NCBI GenBank assembly: GCA_964454795.1
Contig: CAYVUM010000009.1
Location: 1-53,176, forward strand
Source of the DNA: CAYVUM01 sp964454795
Lineage (GTDB): Bacteria > Pseudomonadota > Alphaproteobacteria > Rhodospirillales > Defluviicoccaceae
Length of the DNA stretch: 53,176 nucleotides
Direction of reading: 5' to 3'
The notes beneath the pieces were generated by a model that was not told where the DNA came from, did not search any database, and saw only the letters and a list, made by a program, of their open reading frames with translations. The translations under genes and the position numbers were made by a program. Shown here one piece after another: positions 40,594 to 48,634 of the stretch (position 1 is the first letter of the stretch; each line of letters starts with the position of its first letter).

Positions 40594-40989
40594 GCGAGGG
40601 GCGGATGACGCTTGGCACGGCAACCGCCAGCGGCCGCGTGGCCGACCTGGAACACCCCGAGTTGAGTAGGCCAATTTCCCGGAAATAGCCACAATCATCC
40701 AGTAGCGCAGCGCCCGCAATCCGGGTAACGTGATTTCGCGGGAACTAATGAAGGGAGTGTGAGGAGCAGACTGGGTCACGGCTTGGACGCTCCCGGGCCA
40801 GCCCGTAGTAAAAAGTGCCGTCCACATCTTCGTTCCATTAACCGGTTCATGTCGATTTTGGGAACCCGTTTGCAGCGGGCCGCTGTTTTTCCTCAGGCGT
40901 GATATCCTTTTTTTGCAGGCTGGGGGGGAGGGGAAGAGCCGGGACGGGATCGACGGGCAGCGACAAGCTGCCGCGATCCGTCCTATGGC
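40594..40989. other. Intergenic region between convergent genes
   Basis: No gene is apparent in these 396 bp. CAGCGG-G-CCGCTG (40873-40885) followed by TTTTT could form a short terminator, reading from the GlcG-like gene, and a T7 run follows near 40909-40915. A TTTCCCGGAAA palindrome lies at about 40675. Otherwise I see nothing. Confidence 0.45.
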
Positions 40990-41721
40990 TCACCCCGACC
41001 ATCGTCGCGGTACACCCGCCTGCCGGTCCTCTCCGCTGGCTTGCCCCTCGCTCGCACTGTCGTCGCTGCCCGGTTCACGGGCGGGACTGGCGGTTGCCGG
41101 ATCACGGACCAGCGTTTCCGCCACGGCCAGCACCCGGTGCAACGGACCATTGACGATCCCGTAACTGTCCAGGTGGCTGACAACCTTGCGCAGGTAGTCC
41201 AGCGCCGTGCCCATCCGGCCCCGGCCCTGGACGACTTTCCGTGCGGCGTCCAGGTCGTCGCGGGCCCGGTAGTATTGCGGGTGATCCGGGCGGGAAGCGA
41301 AGGTGAGGGCGCGAACGCGCCGGCCGTCATCCAGCCGCAGCCTGACCTCCACCGGCCGGTACGCGCCCGTATACATCTCCCGTCCCCACAGATAGGTGCG
41401 CACCGTCTGTGCGGCGTCCGCGGCCACCCGAAACGCCATGCCCCGGCAACTGCCGCCGCGATCCAGGGCGAGCACCAGGCCTGGATTGTCCGGGGTTCCG
41501 CGATTGCGGACGGACAGCATGCAAAGGGCCCGGTACCAGCCATAGATCACCGCCGGCCGGCATTCCACAAAGGCGAAGCCCGGATCCCACATCAGTGAGC
41601 CGTAGCCGAATACCCAAAGGCCGCCATCGGTCGTTGCGCCGGCGGTTGCCGCCGTCTCACGCATCGCTGCGGTCACCGGTGGTGCCGCCTCCGGCCGCGG
41701 TGTCAGGGTTGACGGAGTCAT
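40990..41721 (-). CDS. chaC: ChaC-type gamma-glutamyl cyclotransferase
   Basis: A 243-residue enzyme of the ChaC family that cleaves glutathione to 5-oxoproline and Cys-Gly. The family substrate-binding loop VFGYGSLMWDPGF is at residues 37-49; SVRNRGTPDNPGLVLALDRGG and the YLWGREM segment follow. A Ser/Ala-rich tail of about 35 residues extends beyond the domain. Its ATG overlaps the stop of the DMT transporter gene by four bases, so they form an operon. Confidence 0.93.
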   Translation of the reverse strand: MTPSTLTPRPEAAPPVTAAMRETAATAGATTDGGLWVFGYGSLMWDPGFAFVECRPAVIYGWYRALCMLSVRNRGTPDNPGLVLALDRGGSCRGMAFRVAADAAQTVRTYLWGREMYTGAYRPVEVRLRLDDGRRVRALTFASRPDHPQYYRARDDLDAARKVVQGRGRMGTALDYLRKVVSHLDSYGIVNGPLHRVLAVAETLVRDPATASPAREPGSDDSASEGQASGEDRQAGVPRRWSG

Positions 41722-42617
41722 TCCCGGGTCACCAGCGCCACCCCGATCACCGCCACCACCATCCCGGCGAGCGCCAACGGCCCCAGCTCCTCGCCAAACA
41801 GCACGAACGCGATCGCCGCGGTGACCGGCGGCACCAGATAGAACAGGCTCGCCACTTTTGCGGCAGCCCCGCGCCGGATCAGGATGTAGAGCAGACTGAC
41901 CGCACCCACGGACAGCACCAGGACCAGCCAGGCGAGCGCGAACACGAACTCACCGGACCAGGTCACTGACATCCGTTCGGTGGCGAGGGCGAGCCCCAGC
42001 ATCACGAGACCGGCGGCCATAAACTGGATGGCCGCGCCGGTTCGGAGGTCCATCGCGGCACCGTGGCGCTTCTGGTAGAGGGTCCCGAAGGTGATGCCGA
42101 ATACGGCGGTGAGACACAGGGCCACGCCGGCCACGTCGTTCCAGCCGATGGTCAGCTTCTCGCCGACGACGAGCGCCACCCCGACGAGGCCGAGACCGAT
42201 GCCGAGCCACTGCCGCGGGCGGAGCCGTTCACCGAGCAGCGGTCCGGCGGCGATCGCGGTGAGCAGCGGCTGGGTGCCGGCGATCAGCGCGGCCACGCCA
42301 GCGGGCAGCCCGAGGCTGATTGCCTTGAAGATGCCGCCGAGATAACCACCGTGAATCAGCACACCGACAACGCAAATAGACAGGATTTCGCCGCGGCTGC
42401 GCGGCCACGGCGCACCGGCCACCAGGGCCGCGGCGGTCAGGGTTGCGGTAACCAGGATGAACCGGAGGAGCAGAAAGGTGAACGGTTCCGCATAGGGCAT
42501 GCCCAGCTTGGCGCCGATGAAACCGGTGCTCCACATCAGCACAAATGCGGCCGGAATGGCGGCGATCAGGGCATCCTGGCGCCGCTGGGTCACGGTCGTG
42601 CCGGCGTTTTCGGTCAT
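41718..42617 (-). CDS. EamA-family (DMT) transporter
   Basis: A 299-residue inner-membrane protein with ten predicted helices in two EamA repeats. The first contains MWSTGFIGAKLGMPYAEPFTFLLLRF, seen as MWSTGFIGAKLG plus FTFLLLRF, the second ends in SLFYLVPPVTAAIAF and LFGEELGPLALAGM. These transporters export amino acids or metabolites; the substrate is unknown. It is the first gene of a pair with chaC, so export of a glutathione-derived compound is conceivable but untested. Confidence 0.92.
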   Translation of the reverse strand: MTENAGTTVTQRRQDALIAAIPAAFVLMWSTGFIGAKLGMPYAEPFTFLLLRFILVTATLTAAALVAGAPWPRSRGEILSICVVGVLIHGGYLGGIFKAISLGLPAGVAALIAGTQPLLTAIAAGPLLGERLRPRQWLGIGLGLVGVALVVGEKLTIGWNDVAGVALCLTAVFGITFGTLYQKRHGAAMDLRTGAAIQFMAAGLVMLGLALATERMSVTWSGEFVFALAWLVLVLSVGAVSLLYILIRRGAAAKVASLFYLVPPVTAAIAFVLFGEELGPLALAGMVVAVIGVALVTRE

Positions 42618-42803
42618 GATCGGTCCGATGGCGGTCGCCTAGCAAAGAAGCTAACCGCTCGCTCCCGGCCACGCAACGGGCTATAAGGCGGTTGCCGGCC
42701 TGCCCGCGCACCGGCCCTCCGGGCCGCTCGGCCTCCCGACCGGCCGACCGCATCCCGTTCCTGGACCCGTTCCTGGATAAGCGCTTTGATCGGACATTCC
42801 GCC

Positions 42804-43847
42804 GTGGCTCGCGTGTCCGCCGTTGTCGTCCTTGTGGTTCTGGTGGCTGCGGTCGCCTACGTGGCTTGGTGGTTCGTGCTCGCCACCGAAGCCCGCAGTG
42901 CCGTCGAGACATGGGCGGCGGAACGCCGTGCCGAGGGATGGACCGTCAGCTATGACGGGCTTGAGACTGGCGGCTTTCCGGCCACGGTCCGGCTGACCGT
43001 TCAGGAGCCGGAACTCGTCCCTCCGGATCCGGATGCCGGCTGGCGCTGGCGCGGCCCGGCGCTGGTCGCGGAAGCATCACCCCTCGAACCCCGGAGAATC
43101 ACCGTCCGACCGGTCGGCGATCAGCGGCTGGAGCTGGGACCTGCGGAGGCGCCCACCCGGCTGGGGATCTCGGCGCGGGAGATCGAGGCTGTCGTTGATG
43201 CCACGGCCGCTCCGGCTATGACCATCACCGGCTTTGCGAACGCTGCCGTCATCACCGCCAACCGCGGGGAGCCGGTCGCCATCGACCGCCTGGATGCCAG
43301 CGGCCGGAGCGTCCCCGGCGGGGCCGACCCCTCGGCAGCGACGGCGGACGTCACGGTGAGCGCGGCAGAGATCACCCTGCCACCGGCGGACGACCTGCCC
43401 TTTGGCCGCGGAATCACCCGGATCGGTCTGGACGCCACCGTCGTCGGCCCGCTCGATGCGGCCGGCGGCGCGGCGGGAATTCTGCGCTGGCGCGATGCCG
43501 GCGGCGTCCTTGAGATCTCCCGGCTGGCGGTGGATTATGGCCCGCTCGAGGGAACCGCCGACGGCACTTTTGCCCTGGATGGCGACGGTCAGCCCCGGGT
43601 CTCGCTGTCCGCCCGGGTTCGCGGCCTTGGCGATGCCCTGGAAGTGCTGCGTGAGCGCGGCGTGATCCCCGCCCAGACCGCCATCGCCGCCCGCCTCGCC
43701 GTGGCCGCTCTCGGCCGCACGCCGGCAGATGGCGGCGTCACGGAAGTGACGATCAATCTCTCGATCCGCAACCGGGTGGTCTCGATCGGCCCGATTGCGT
43801 TGTTCACCCTGCCACCGATCCTGTGGTCCGGGCTCGTTGGCCGCTGA
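42804..43847 (+). CDS. DUF2125 family protein
   Basis: A 347-residue protein with an N-terminal membrane anchor (VSAVVVLVVLVAAVAYVAWWF) and a large beta-rich periplasmic region, including the family features GWTVSYDGLETGGFPATVRL near the start and GTFALDGDGQPRVSL near the end. DUF2125 is typical of alphaproteobacteria and has no known function. GTG at 42804 is chosen over TTG at 42786; neither has a strong ribosome site. Confidence 0.85.
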   Translation: MARVSAVVVLVVLVAAVAYVAWWFVLATEARSAVETWAAERRAEGWTVSYDGLETGGFPATVRLTVQEPELVPPDPDAGWRWRGPALVAEASPLEPRRITVRPVGDQRLELGPAEAPTRLGISAREIEAVVDATAAPAMTITGFANAAVITANRGEPVAIDRLDASGRSVPGGADPSAATADVTVSAAEITLPPADDLPFGRGITRIGLDATVVGPLDAAGGAAGILRWRDAGGVLEISRLAVDYGPLEGTADGTFALDGDGQPRVSLSARVRGLGDALEVLRERGVIPAQTAIAARLAVAALGRTPADGGVTEVTINLSIRNRVVSIGPIALFTLPPILWSGLVGR

Positions 43848-43869
43848 TCGCCGCTGACCGTCCCCCGCT

Positions 43870-44021
43870 GCCGGCGCCGAGCGGGATGCGCCGGCNNNNN
43901 NNNNNNNNNNNNNNNNNNNNNNNNNNNNNNNNNNNNNNNNNNNNNNNNNNNNNNNNNNNNNNNNNNNNNNNNNNNNNNNNNNNNNNNNNNNNNNNGCCGG
44001 CGCCGAGCGGGATGCGCCGGC
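43870..44021. repeat. 26-bp direct repeat on both sides of a 100-N gap
   Basis: The same 26 bases occur at 43870-43895 and 43996-44021, exactly abutting the gap at 43896-43995. Each copy is itself a hairpin: GCCGGCGC and GCGCCGGC with a 10-base loop. An unresolved tandem array, or a single copy duplicated by scaffolding, would both give this picture. It lies between the DUF2125 gene and the AlgH-type gene. Confidence 0.9.
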
Positions 44022-44058
44022 CCTGGGCGGCCGTGATCGCATCGGCTACACTGGGATC

Positions 44059-44688
44059 ATGCGTAGGCGGCGGCTTGTCCTGGCGGTTGGTCTGGCGCTG
44101 ACTGTCCTCGCGGGCGGCGGCCCTCACTTCCTGGCCGCAATGGCAGAGGACGGTGAGTGGCTGACCGGCCAGGTGCTGATCGCATCGCCGGACATGGCCG
44201 ATCCCCGCTTCGCCGGCACCGTGATCTACATGATCGATCACGATCCGGGCGGGGCGATGGGGCTGGTGATCAACCGCGCCTATGGTCGCGGCCGGCTTGC
44301 CGTTCTGCTTGAGACCTTCGGGTTTGATGCCGGGATCGTTGAGCAGGCCGGCGACGCGGAAGTGCAACTGAGTTATGGCGGCCCGGTGGAACCGCATCGC
44401 GGATTTGTTCTGCATTCCGCCGACTTCACCGGCGCCCACACCCAGACGGTCGCCGGTGACGTGGCGGTGAGCGTCGGCCGCGACGTGTTCGAAGCGATCC
44501 TGGGCGGGAGCGGACCGGAGCAATACCGTTATTTTATCGGCTACGCCGGCTGGGGGCCCGGACAGCTTGAGCGGGAAATAACCCGTGACGACTGGTTGAC
44601 CGCCCCCGGGGAGCGAATTCCCGTCTTCACCGACCGCCTGGAGGAGATCCGGGACAGGGCTTTGGAGGCCGCCGGCCTCACCTTGTGA
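44059..44688 (+). CDS. YqgE/AlgH family protein with apparent signal peptide
   Basis: A 209-residue DUF179 protein: LIASPDMADPRFAGTVIYM, MGLVINR, YGGPVEPHRGFVLHS and FIGYAGWGPGQLEREI are all family hallmarks. Family members are usually cytoplasmic and lack a leader. This one has RRRRLVLAVGLALTVLAGGG before the domain, which looks like a signal peptide or anchor. The start is ATG at 44059; a later start near residue 28 (MAEDGEW) would remove the leader and give the usual length, so the leader is not certain. Function is unknown; a link to alginate regulation is historical. Confidence 0.9.
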   Translation: MRRRRLVLAVGLALTVLAGGGPHFLAAMAEDGEWLTGQVLIASPDMADPRFAGTVIYMIDHDPGGAMGLVINRAYGRGRLAVLLETFGFDAGIVEQAGDAEVQLSYGGPVEPHRGFVLHSADFTGAHTQTVAGDVAVSVGRDVFEAILGGSGPEQYRYFIGYAGWGPGQLEREITRDDWLTAPGERIPVFTDRLEEIRDRALEAAGLTL

Positions 44689-44695
44689 AGCGACC

Positions 44696-44730
44696 GCTGC
44701 GCCCGACAGCGAAAAACCAACGGGCGCAGC
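44696..44730. terminator. Hairpin between convergent algH-type and fasciclin genes
   Basis: GCTGCGCCC (44696-44704) pairs perfectly with GGGCGCAGC (44722-44730) across a 17-base A-rich loop. It starts eight bases after one stop codon and ends 17 bases before the other, so it may serve both genes. There is no T-run. Confidence 0.5.
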
Positions 44731-44746
44731 AGCACACTGAAGATGA

Positions 44747-45256
44747 TCAGTTCGGCATCACGACGGTATCAATGACGTGGATCACGCCATTGGACGCCAT
44801 CACATCGGCCTTGACCACATTGGCGTCGTTGACTTTCACGCCGTCAGTGGCATCGATGGCAAGCGTGCTGCCCTGCACGGTCTTGGCATCCAGCTTCTTG
44901 CCGGCGATGTCGCTGGACATAACTTTTCCGGGTACGACGTGATAAGTCAGGATTGCGGTGAGCTGATCCTTGTTCTCGGGCTTCAGCAGCGACTCCACGG
45001 TGCCGTCCGGCAACTTGGCGAAGGCCGCGTCGGTGGGAGCAAAAACGGTGAACGGGCCGGGGCCGCTCAGAGTGTCCGCAAGGCCCGCCGCCTTCACCGC
45101 GGCGACCAGGGTGTTGAACTGACCGGCGGCGGCGGCGGTGGCGACGATGTTGGCCTCGGCCATCTGGTGCTGATCGGCGCGCGGCGCAACCATTGCGGTG
45201 ACGGTGAAGGCAACGGCGGCAATCGCGCCGAGGACAGATCGGCGGCTCAGGGTCAT
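44747..45256 (-). CDS. Fasciclin-domain secreted protein
   Basis: A 169-residue protein with a Tat/Sec-like signal peptide (SRRSVLGAIAAVAFTVTAMVAPRA) and a single FAS1 domain (about 35-168): the H1 motif PFTVFAPTDAAFAKLP and the C-terminal NGVIHVIDTVVMP are complete. Bacterial single-FAS1 proteins are secreted adhesion or stress proteins of undefined role. The start follows AGGAGAAG. It stands alone, convergent with the YqgE/AlgH-type gene. Confidence 0.95.
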   Translation of the reverse strand: MTLSRRSVLGAIAAVAFTVTAMVAPRADQHQMAEANIVATAAAAGQFNTLVAAVKAAGLADTLSGPGPFTVFAPTDAAFAKLPDGTVESLLKPENKDQLTAILTYHVVPGKVMSSDIAGKKLDAKTVQGSTLAIDATDGVKVNDANVVKADVMASNGVIHVIDTVVMPN

Positions 45257-45348
45257 AGCTCTTCTCCTGCTGTCGTTTGAGGTCGTCTCAGATCACGAGC
45301 AGCCCCCTGCCCGGTGCGTCGCTGTACGCCACGGGCGATCGCGACGGA

Positions 45349-46464
45349 TCACTCCTCCTCGACGACCACGCGGCAGGCCTGATGGCGCGCCTCGAGCGTC
45401 CGGCACACCCGCGCCGCCCCGGCAGCATTCCCGAGCGGACCGACAACGAGCTGAAAAACCGGGCTTTTGCCCGGTCCGCGGGCGAGTTCCGCGACCGTCG
45501 GAGTGAGCGTCGCGAGGACGTCCCGGTGGGCACGGTGAAGCTGGGTCCAGCTGCGCAGCGCCTCCGCTCTTGAGGGATACGTGCCGAGAACGAGACGCTG
45601 GCTGCCTCGCTCCGCTGCGGCGCTTGCGGGCGCGGCCGGGATCAGCCGCAGGGGCTCGTTTTCCGGCGGCAGGGGTGGCGGCGACGAGCCACCGGGTCCG
45701 GGCGCCGGTGGGACCACCCGGAGCGGCGGCAGCGGAGCCAGGCTGCGACCCGGTGCGGCTGCCGGAGGCGCGGCACCGGCGCGGGCCGGCGGCGACGATC
45801 CACCGGGTCCGGGCGCCGGTGCAGCGGCAACCGCGGCCGCGATCGCCTTCTCCTCACGCCGCTGCTCGGCTGAAGTGATCAACCCCGCATCCCGCAGGAT
45901 GCCCAACCGTTGAATGGCGCCAGGCTTACCCCCGGCCACAGTCGGCAGCGGCGAACGGACGGTCGGCGAGACCGGTAGCAGCGCTTCGAGGATCGCTGCC
46001 CGTTCGGCGGCATGCTCCGCCGCGGAAAGCACCCCCGAAGCGCGGGCCCGGGCCAGGGCATCGAGGCGGCTGGCGATGGTCGTGGCCGCGGGCAGGGGCC
46101 GGTCCAGCCCGGCGGCCGGCGGCTGACCTGCCGTCAGCGGCAGCAGCGCCCCCAGGTTGGCCGCGCGCCGCCCGGCGTACTCGGCGGGGGTCATGAACGC
46201 CTGGTCGCGGAGCTCTGCCGCGGTCCGAAAGCGGTCGATCACGAAACGGTCGTCGGGCAGAGGCATCACGAACGACGGCGGCGGCAGCGCCGGCTCCGGG
46301 ACCATCTCCGCAATCGCCGGCGCGGGCCCGGCGGCGACCGGTTCGGGTTCCCGGCCGAGACCACCGCCGACCCGCGGCCAGCCTGCGGGCGGATTGGCGC
46401 AGGCCGAAGCAAGCAGGACAAGCCCGAGACCGGCAAGGCCGCTCAGCGGCGATACGCGCAGCAC
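45349..46464 (-). CDS. Lipoprotein with three SHOCT-like repeats and a SPOR-like C terminus
   Basis: About 371 residues starting with GTG at 46464 behind AGAGGAGCGGGG. The lipobox is LLASAC. Three short helical motifs of the form L-x-G-x-(I/L)-T/S-x-x-E follow (RDQAFMTPAEYAGRRA, RASGVLSAAEHAAERA, RDAGLITSAEQRREEKA), resembling SHOCT oligomerisation motifs. After a Pro/Ala linker with a duplicated APGPGGSSPP block, the end (QRLVLGTYPSRAEALRSW ... FQLVVGPLGNAAGAARVC) looks like a SPOR peptidoglycan-binding domain. This domain assignment is by eye. Probably an envelope protein. Confidence 0.7.
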   Translation of the reverse strand: MLRVSPLSGLAGLGLVLLASACANPPAGWPRVGGGLGREPEPVAAGPAPAIAEMVPEPALPPPSFVMPLPDDRFVIDRFRTAAELRDQAFMTPAEYAGRRAANLGALLPLTAGQPPAAGLDRPLPAATTIASRLDALARARASGVLSAAEHAAERAAILEALLPVSPTVRSPLPTVAGGKPGAIQRLGILRDAGLITSAEQRREEKAIAAAVAAAPAPGPGGSSPPARAGAAPPAAAPGRSLAPLPPLRVVPPAPGPGGSSPPPLPPENEPLRLIPAAPASAAAERGSQRLVLGTYPSRAEALRSWTQLHRAHRDVLATLTPTVAELARGPGKSPVFQLVVGPLGNAAGAARVCRTLEARHQACRVVVEEE

Positions 46465-46568
46465 GGTCGGCCCCGCTCCTCTGTCTCCACACCGGGGGCC
46501 GACTCTCCGGCGCAAGCCGTTGACATTCTGCGAATACGTGACCGGGATCGGCGGGCACCCCTTGCGGA

Positions 46569-47279
46569 TCACTCCGCCAAGTGGACGTTGATCCGGCGGT
46601 TCTGGCGTCCCTTTTTCTCGATCTTGCCGATCCGCACCGGGCCGATTTCGCCGGTCGAACGAACGTGGGTGCCGCCGCAGGGCTGCAGGTCGGTGCCGGC
46701 GATCTCGATCACCCGCACGTCTCCCTGGCCGGTCGGCGGCTTAACCGACATGGTTCGGACCAGTGACGGCTGCGCGGCCAGCTCGGCATCGGTGATCCAG
46801 GCGGCGCTGACCGGGTGATCCTCGGCGATCATCCGGTTCAGCTCCGCTTCCAGCCGGTCCCTGTCGACGGTCGGCTCGGGCAGGTCAAAATCGAGCCGGC
46901 TGCGCTCCTCGCCGACCGAACCGCCGGTGACGGCACCGTCCACGGCGGCGCAGAGCAGGTGGAGACAGGAGTGCATCCGCATCAGCCGGTAGCGGCGGGC
47001 CCAGTCGATTTCGGCCGTCACCCGATCCCCGGGGCTGAGCGCCGCGCCATCGGGCGGCGGGATGTGGAGGTGGCGGCCGGTATCCCTGTCCTTGCGGCAG
47101 TCGATGATCTCCACCGTCGTACCGTCGGCACGGCGAAGGATGCCGCGATCCCCCGGCTGGCCGCCGCCTTCGGCATAGAACACCGTCCGGTCGAGGACGA
47201 TGCCGTCCGCATCGGCGGCGGTTACCATCGCTTCACAGGTGGTCAGGTAGGCGTCGTGACGAAACAACGCGTCGGTCAT
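46569..47279 (-). CDS. Alanyl-tRNA editing protein AlaX-like
   Basis: A 236-residue free-standing editing protein that hydrolyses mischarged Ser-tRNA(Ala). The zinc site is formed by HSCLHLL (HxxxH, about residue 104) and CGGTHV (Cys and His). The N-terminal tRNA-editing lead-in TVFYAEGGGQPGDRG is also present. The ATG at 47279 is used; the frame open to 47822 is a shadow of the divergent gene. It may be the last gene of the minus-strand cluster. Confidence 0.95.
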   Translation of the reverse strand: MTDALFRHDAYLTTCEAMVTAADADGIVLDRTVFYAEGGGQPGDRGILRRADGTTVEIIDCRKDRDTGRHLHIPPPDGAALSPGDRVTAEIDWARRYRLMRMHSCLHLLCAAVDGAVTGGSVGEERSRLDFDLPEPTVDRDRLEAELNRMIAEDHPVSAAWITDAELAAQPSLVRTMSVKPPTGQGDVRVIEIAGTDLQPCGGTHVRSTGEIGPVRIGKIEKKGRQNRRINVHLAE

Positions 47280-47521
47280 GCCGATCCCTCTGTCGCTGTC
47301 GGCGGGGCTGCCTGGGACACGCCGGCTTGCGTCGCGAACGCGGCAGCGCGATAAGCTGAGCGAGAACCAATCCGCAGTCGCCCCGCCATTCTCAAGCCCT
47401 CGCGCCCGGCGGATATGACACGGTGGCGTCCGGGCGGGCAAGGATGCCAGCGCGAACGAACGCCGCAAGACCTGACCGGCACCGGTCGGGCTCGCGGGAC
47501 GGAGGCGGGAGACGACGTCCG

Positions 47522-48634
47522 ATGCAGGGGGAGACCGATCCAATCTCTGGCAACGCCGGCGCCCTCGCCCTCCTCGTCGCGGCAGATGAGACCGCCGTGG
47601 CCAGGATCGGCGGCCGGCCGGCGATTGAACGGGTTGCTGCGGCGATCCGGTCCGCCGGTCGAATCGCCGCGGTCCGGGTTGCCGCCGGACCGGCAGCCGC
47701 GGCCACCTGGGCGCACGGCCGCGGGCTTGCCGTCTCACCGCTGAACGGAGCCGATCCCGCGGCCCTGACGACCTCCGCGGCCGACCTGCGGGTGTTTGCC
47801 GGAACGATGGCGACGGACGCACCGCCGCCCGGGGCCCTGATCGCCGTTGACGCGGCCGCCGCCCTGATCACCGGTGTGGACCTCGATGCACTGCTCGCCG
47901 CCGTGGCCGAGCCGCAGAACGGTGCCGCCGTGGCGGTCGCCCCGCTGCCCGCCGGTTTCGCGGGCGTGGAGTCGGGCAGCACCGCAACCATAGCTGCGAC
48001 GACCGTGTTCGCGGTCAGCGTCGACCGGCAGGCGTCCGCCACCGCCCGGGTCTCCCTGCCCTTCGATCACCTCCGCCGGCTCGTCACCCGTAGCGACCGG
48101 CTGATTGCCGAGCGGCTGCTGACCGAGCGGGCAGCGGCCGACCGGCTCGCTGCCCTTCCGCCGCGACCGGCGGCGCTGATCATGGATTTCGACGGTGTGT
48201 TTACCGACAACCGGGTGTTGGTCGATCAGGACGGCATCGAGTCGGTGCGTTGCAACCGCAGCGATGGCCTGCGCCTCGAACAGATGCGGGCCCACGGACT
48301 GCCGATGCTGGTGGTCTCCAAGGAACGCAATCCGGTGGTTGCGGCCCGCTGCGCCAAGCTGAAGCTGAACTGCCTGCAGGCGATCGACGACAAGCGCGAG
48401 GCTGTCGAGGCGTGGTGCCGCGAGGTCGACATCGACCCGGAGCAAGCGGTCTACATCGGCAACGACAGCAATGACCTGCCGGCATTCGCGGCGGTCGGCT
48501 GCGCGGTTGCCGTGGCCGATGCCTGGCCTGAAGCGCTGGCGGCGGCGGACGTCGTGCTGTCCCGCCCGGGTGGCGACGGCGCCCTGCGTGAGCTTTCCGA
48601 TCTGATCCTGAGGCGGCTGGAGACCGCCCCTTGA
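47522..48634 (+). CDS. KdsC-like HAD phosphatase with degenerate transferase-like N domain
   Basis: About 370 residues. The C-terminal half (210-370) is a clear cap-less HAD phosphatase of the KdsC type: DFDGVFTDNRV (Asp222/Asp224), VVSKERN, Lys291 in IDDKREAV and GNDSNDLP (313-318). KdsC-type enzymes remove phosphate from Kdo-8-P or nonulosonate-9-P. The N-terminal ~200 residues are alanine-rich and may be a decayed CMP-sugar cytidylyltransferase domain, since such fusions exist, but I see no intact nucleotide-binding motif. It is the first gene of a four-gene overlapping operon; its TGA overlaps the next TTG. Confidence 0.8.
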   Translation: MQGETDPISGNAGALALLVAADETAVARIGGRPAIERVAAAIRSAGRIAAVRVAAGPAAAATWAHGRGLAVSPLNGADPAALTTSAADLRVFAGTMATDAPPPGALIAVDAAAALITGVDLDALLAAVAEPQNGAAVAVAPLPAGFAGVESGSTATIAATTVFAVSVDRQASATARVSLPFDHLRRLVTRSDRLIAERLLTERAAADRLAALPPRPAALIMDFDGVFTDNRVLVDQDGIESVRCNRSDGLRLEQMRAHGLPMLVVSKERNPVVAARCAKLKLNCLQAIDDKREAVEAWCREVDIDPEQAVYIGNDSNDLPAFAAVGCAVAVADAWPEALAAADVVLSRPGGDGALRELSDLILRRLETAP

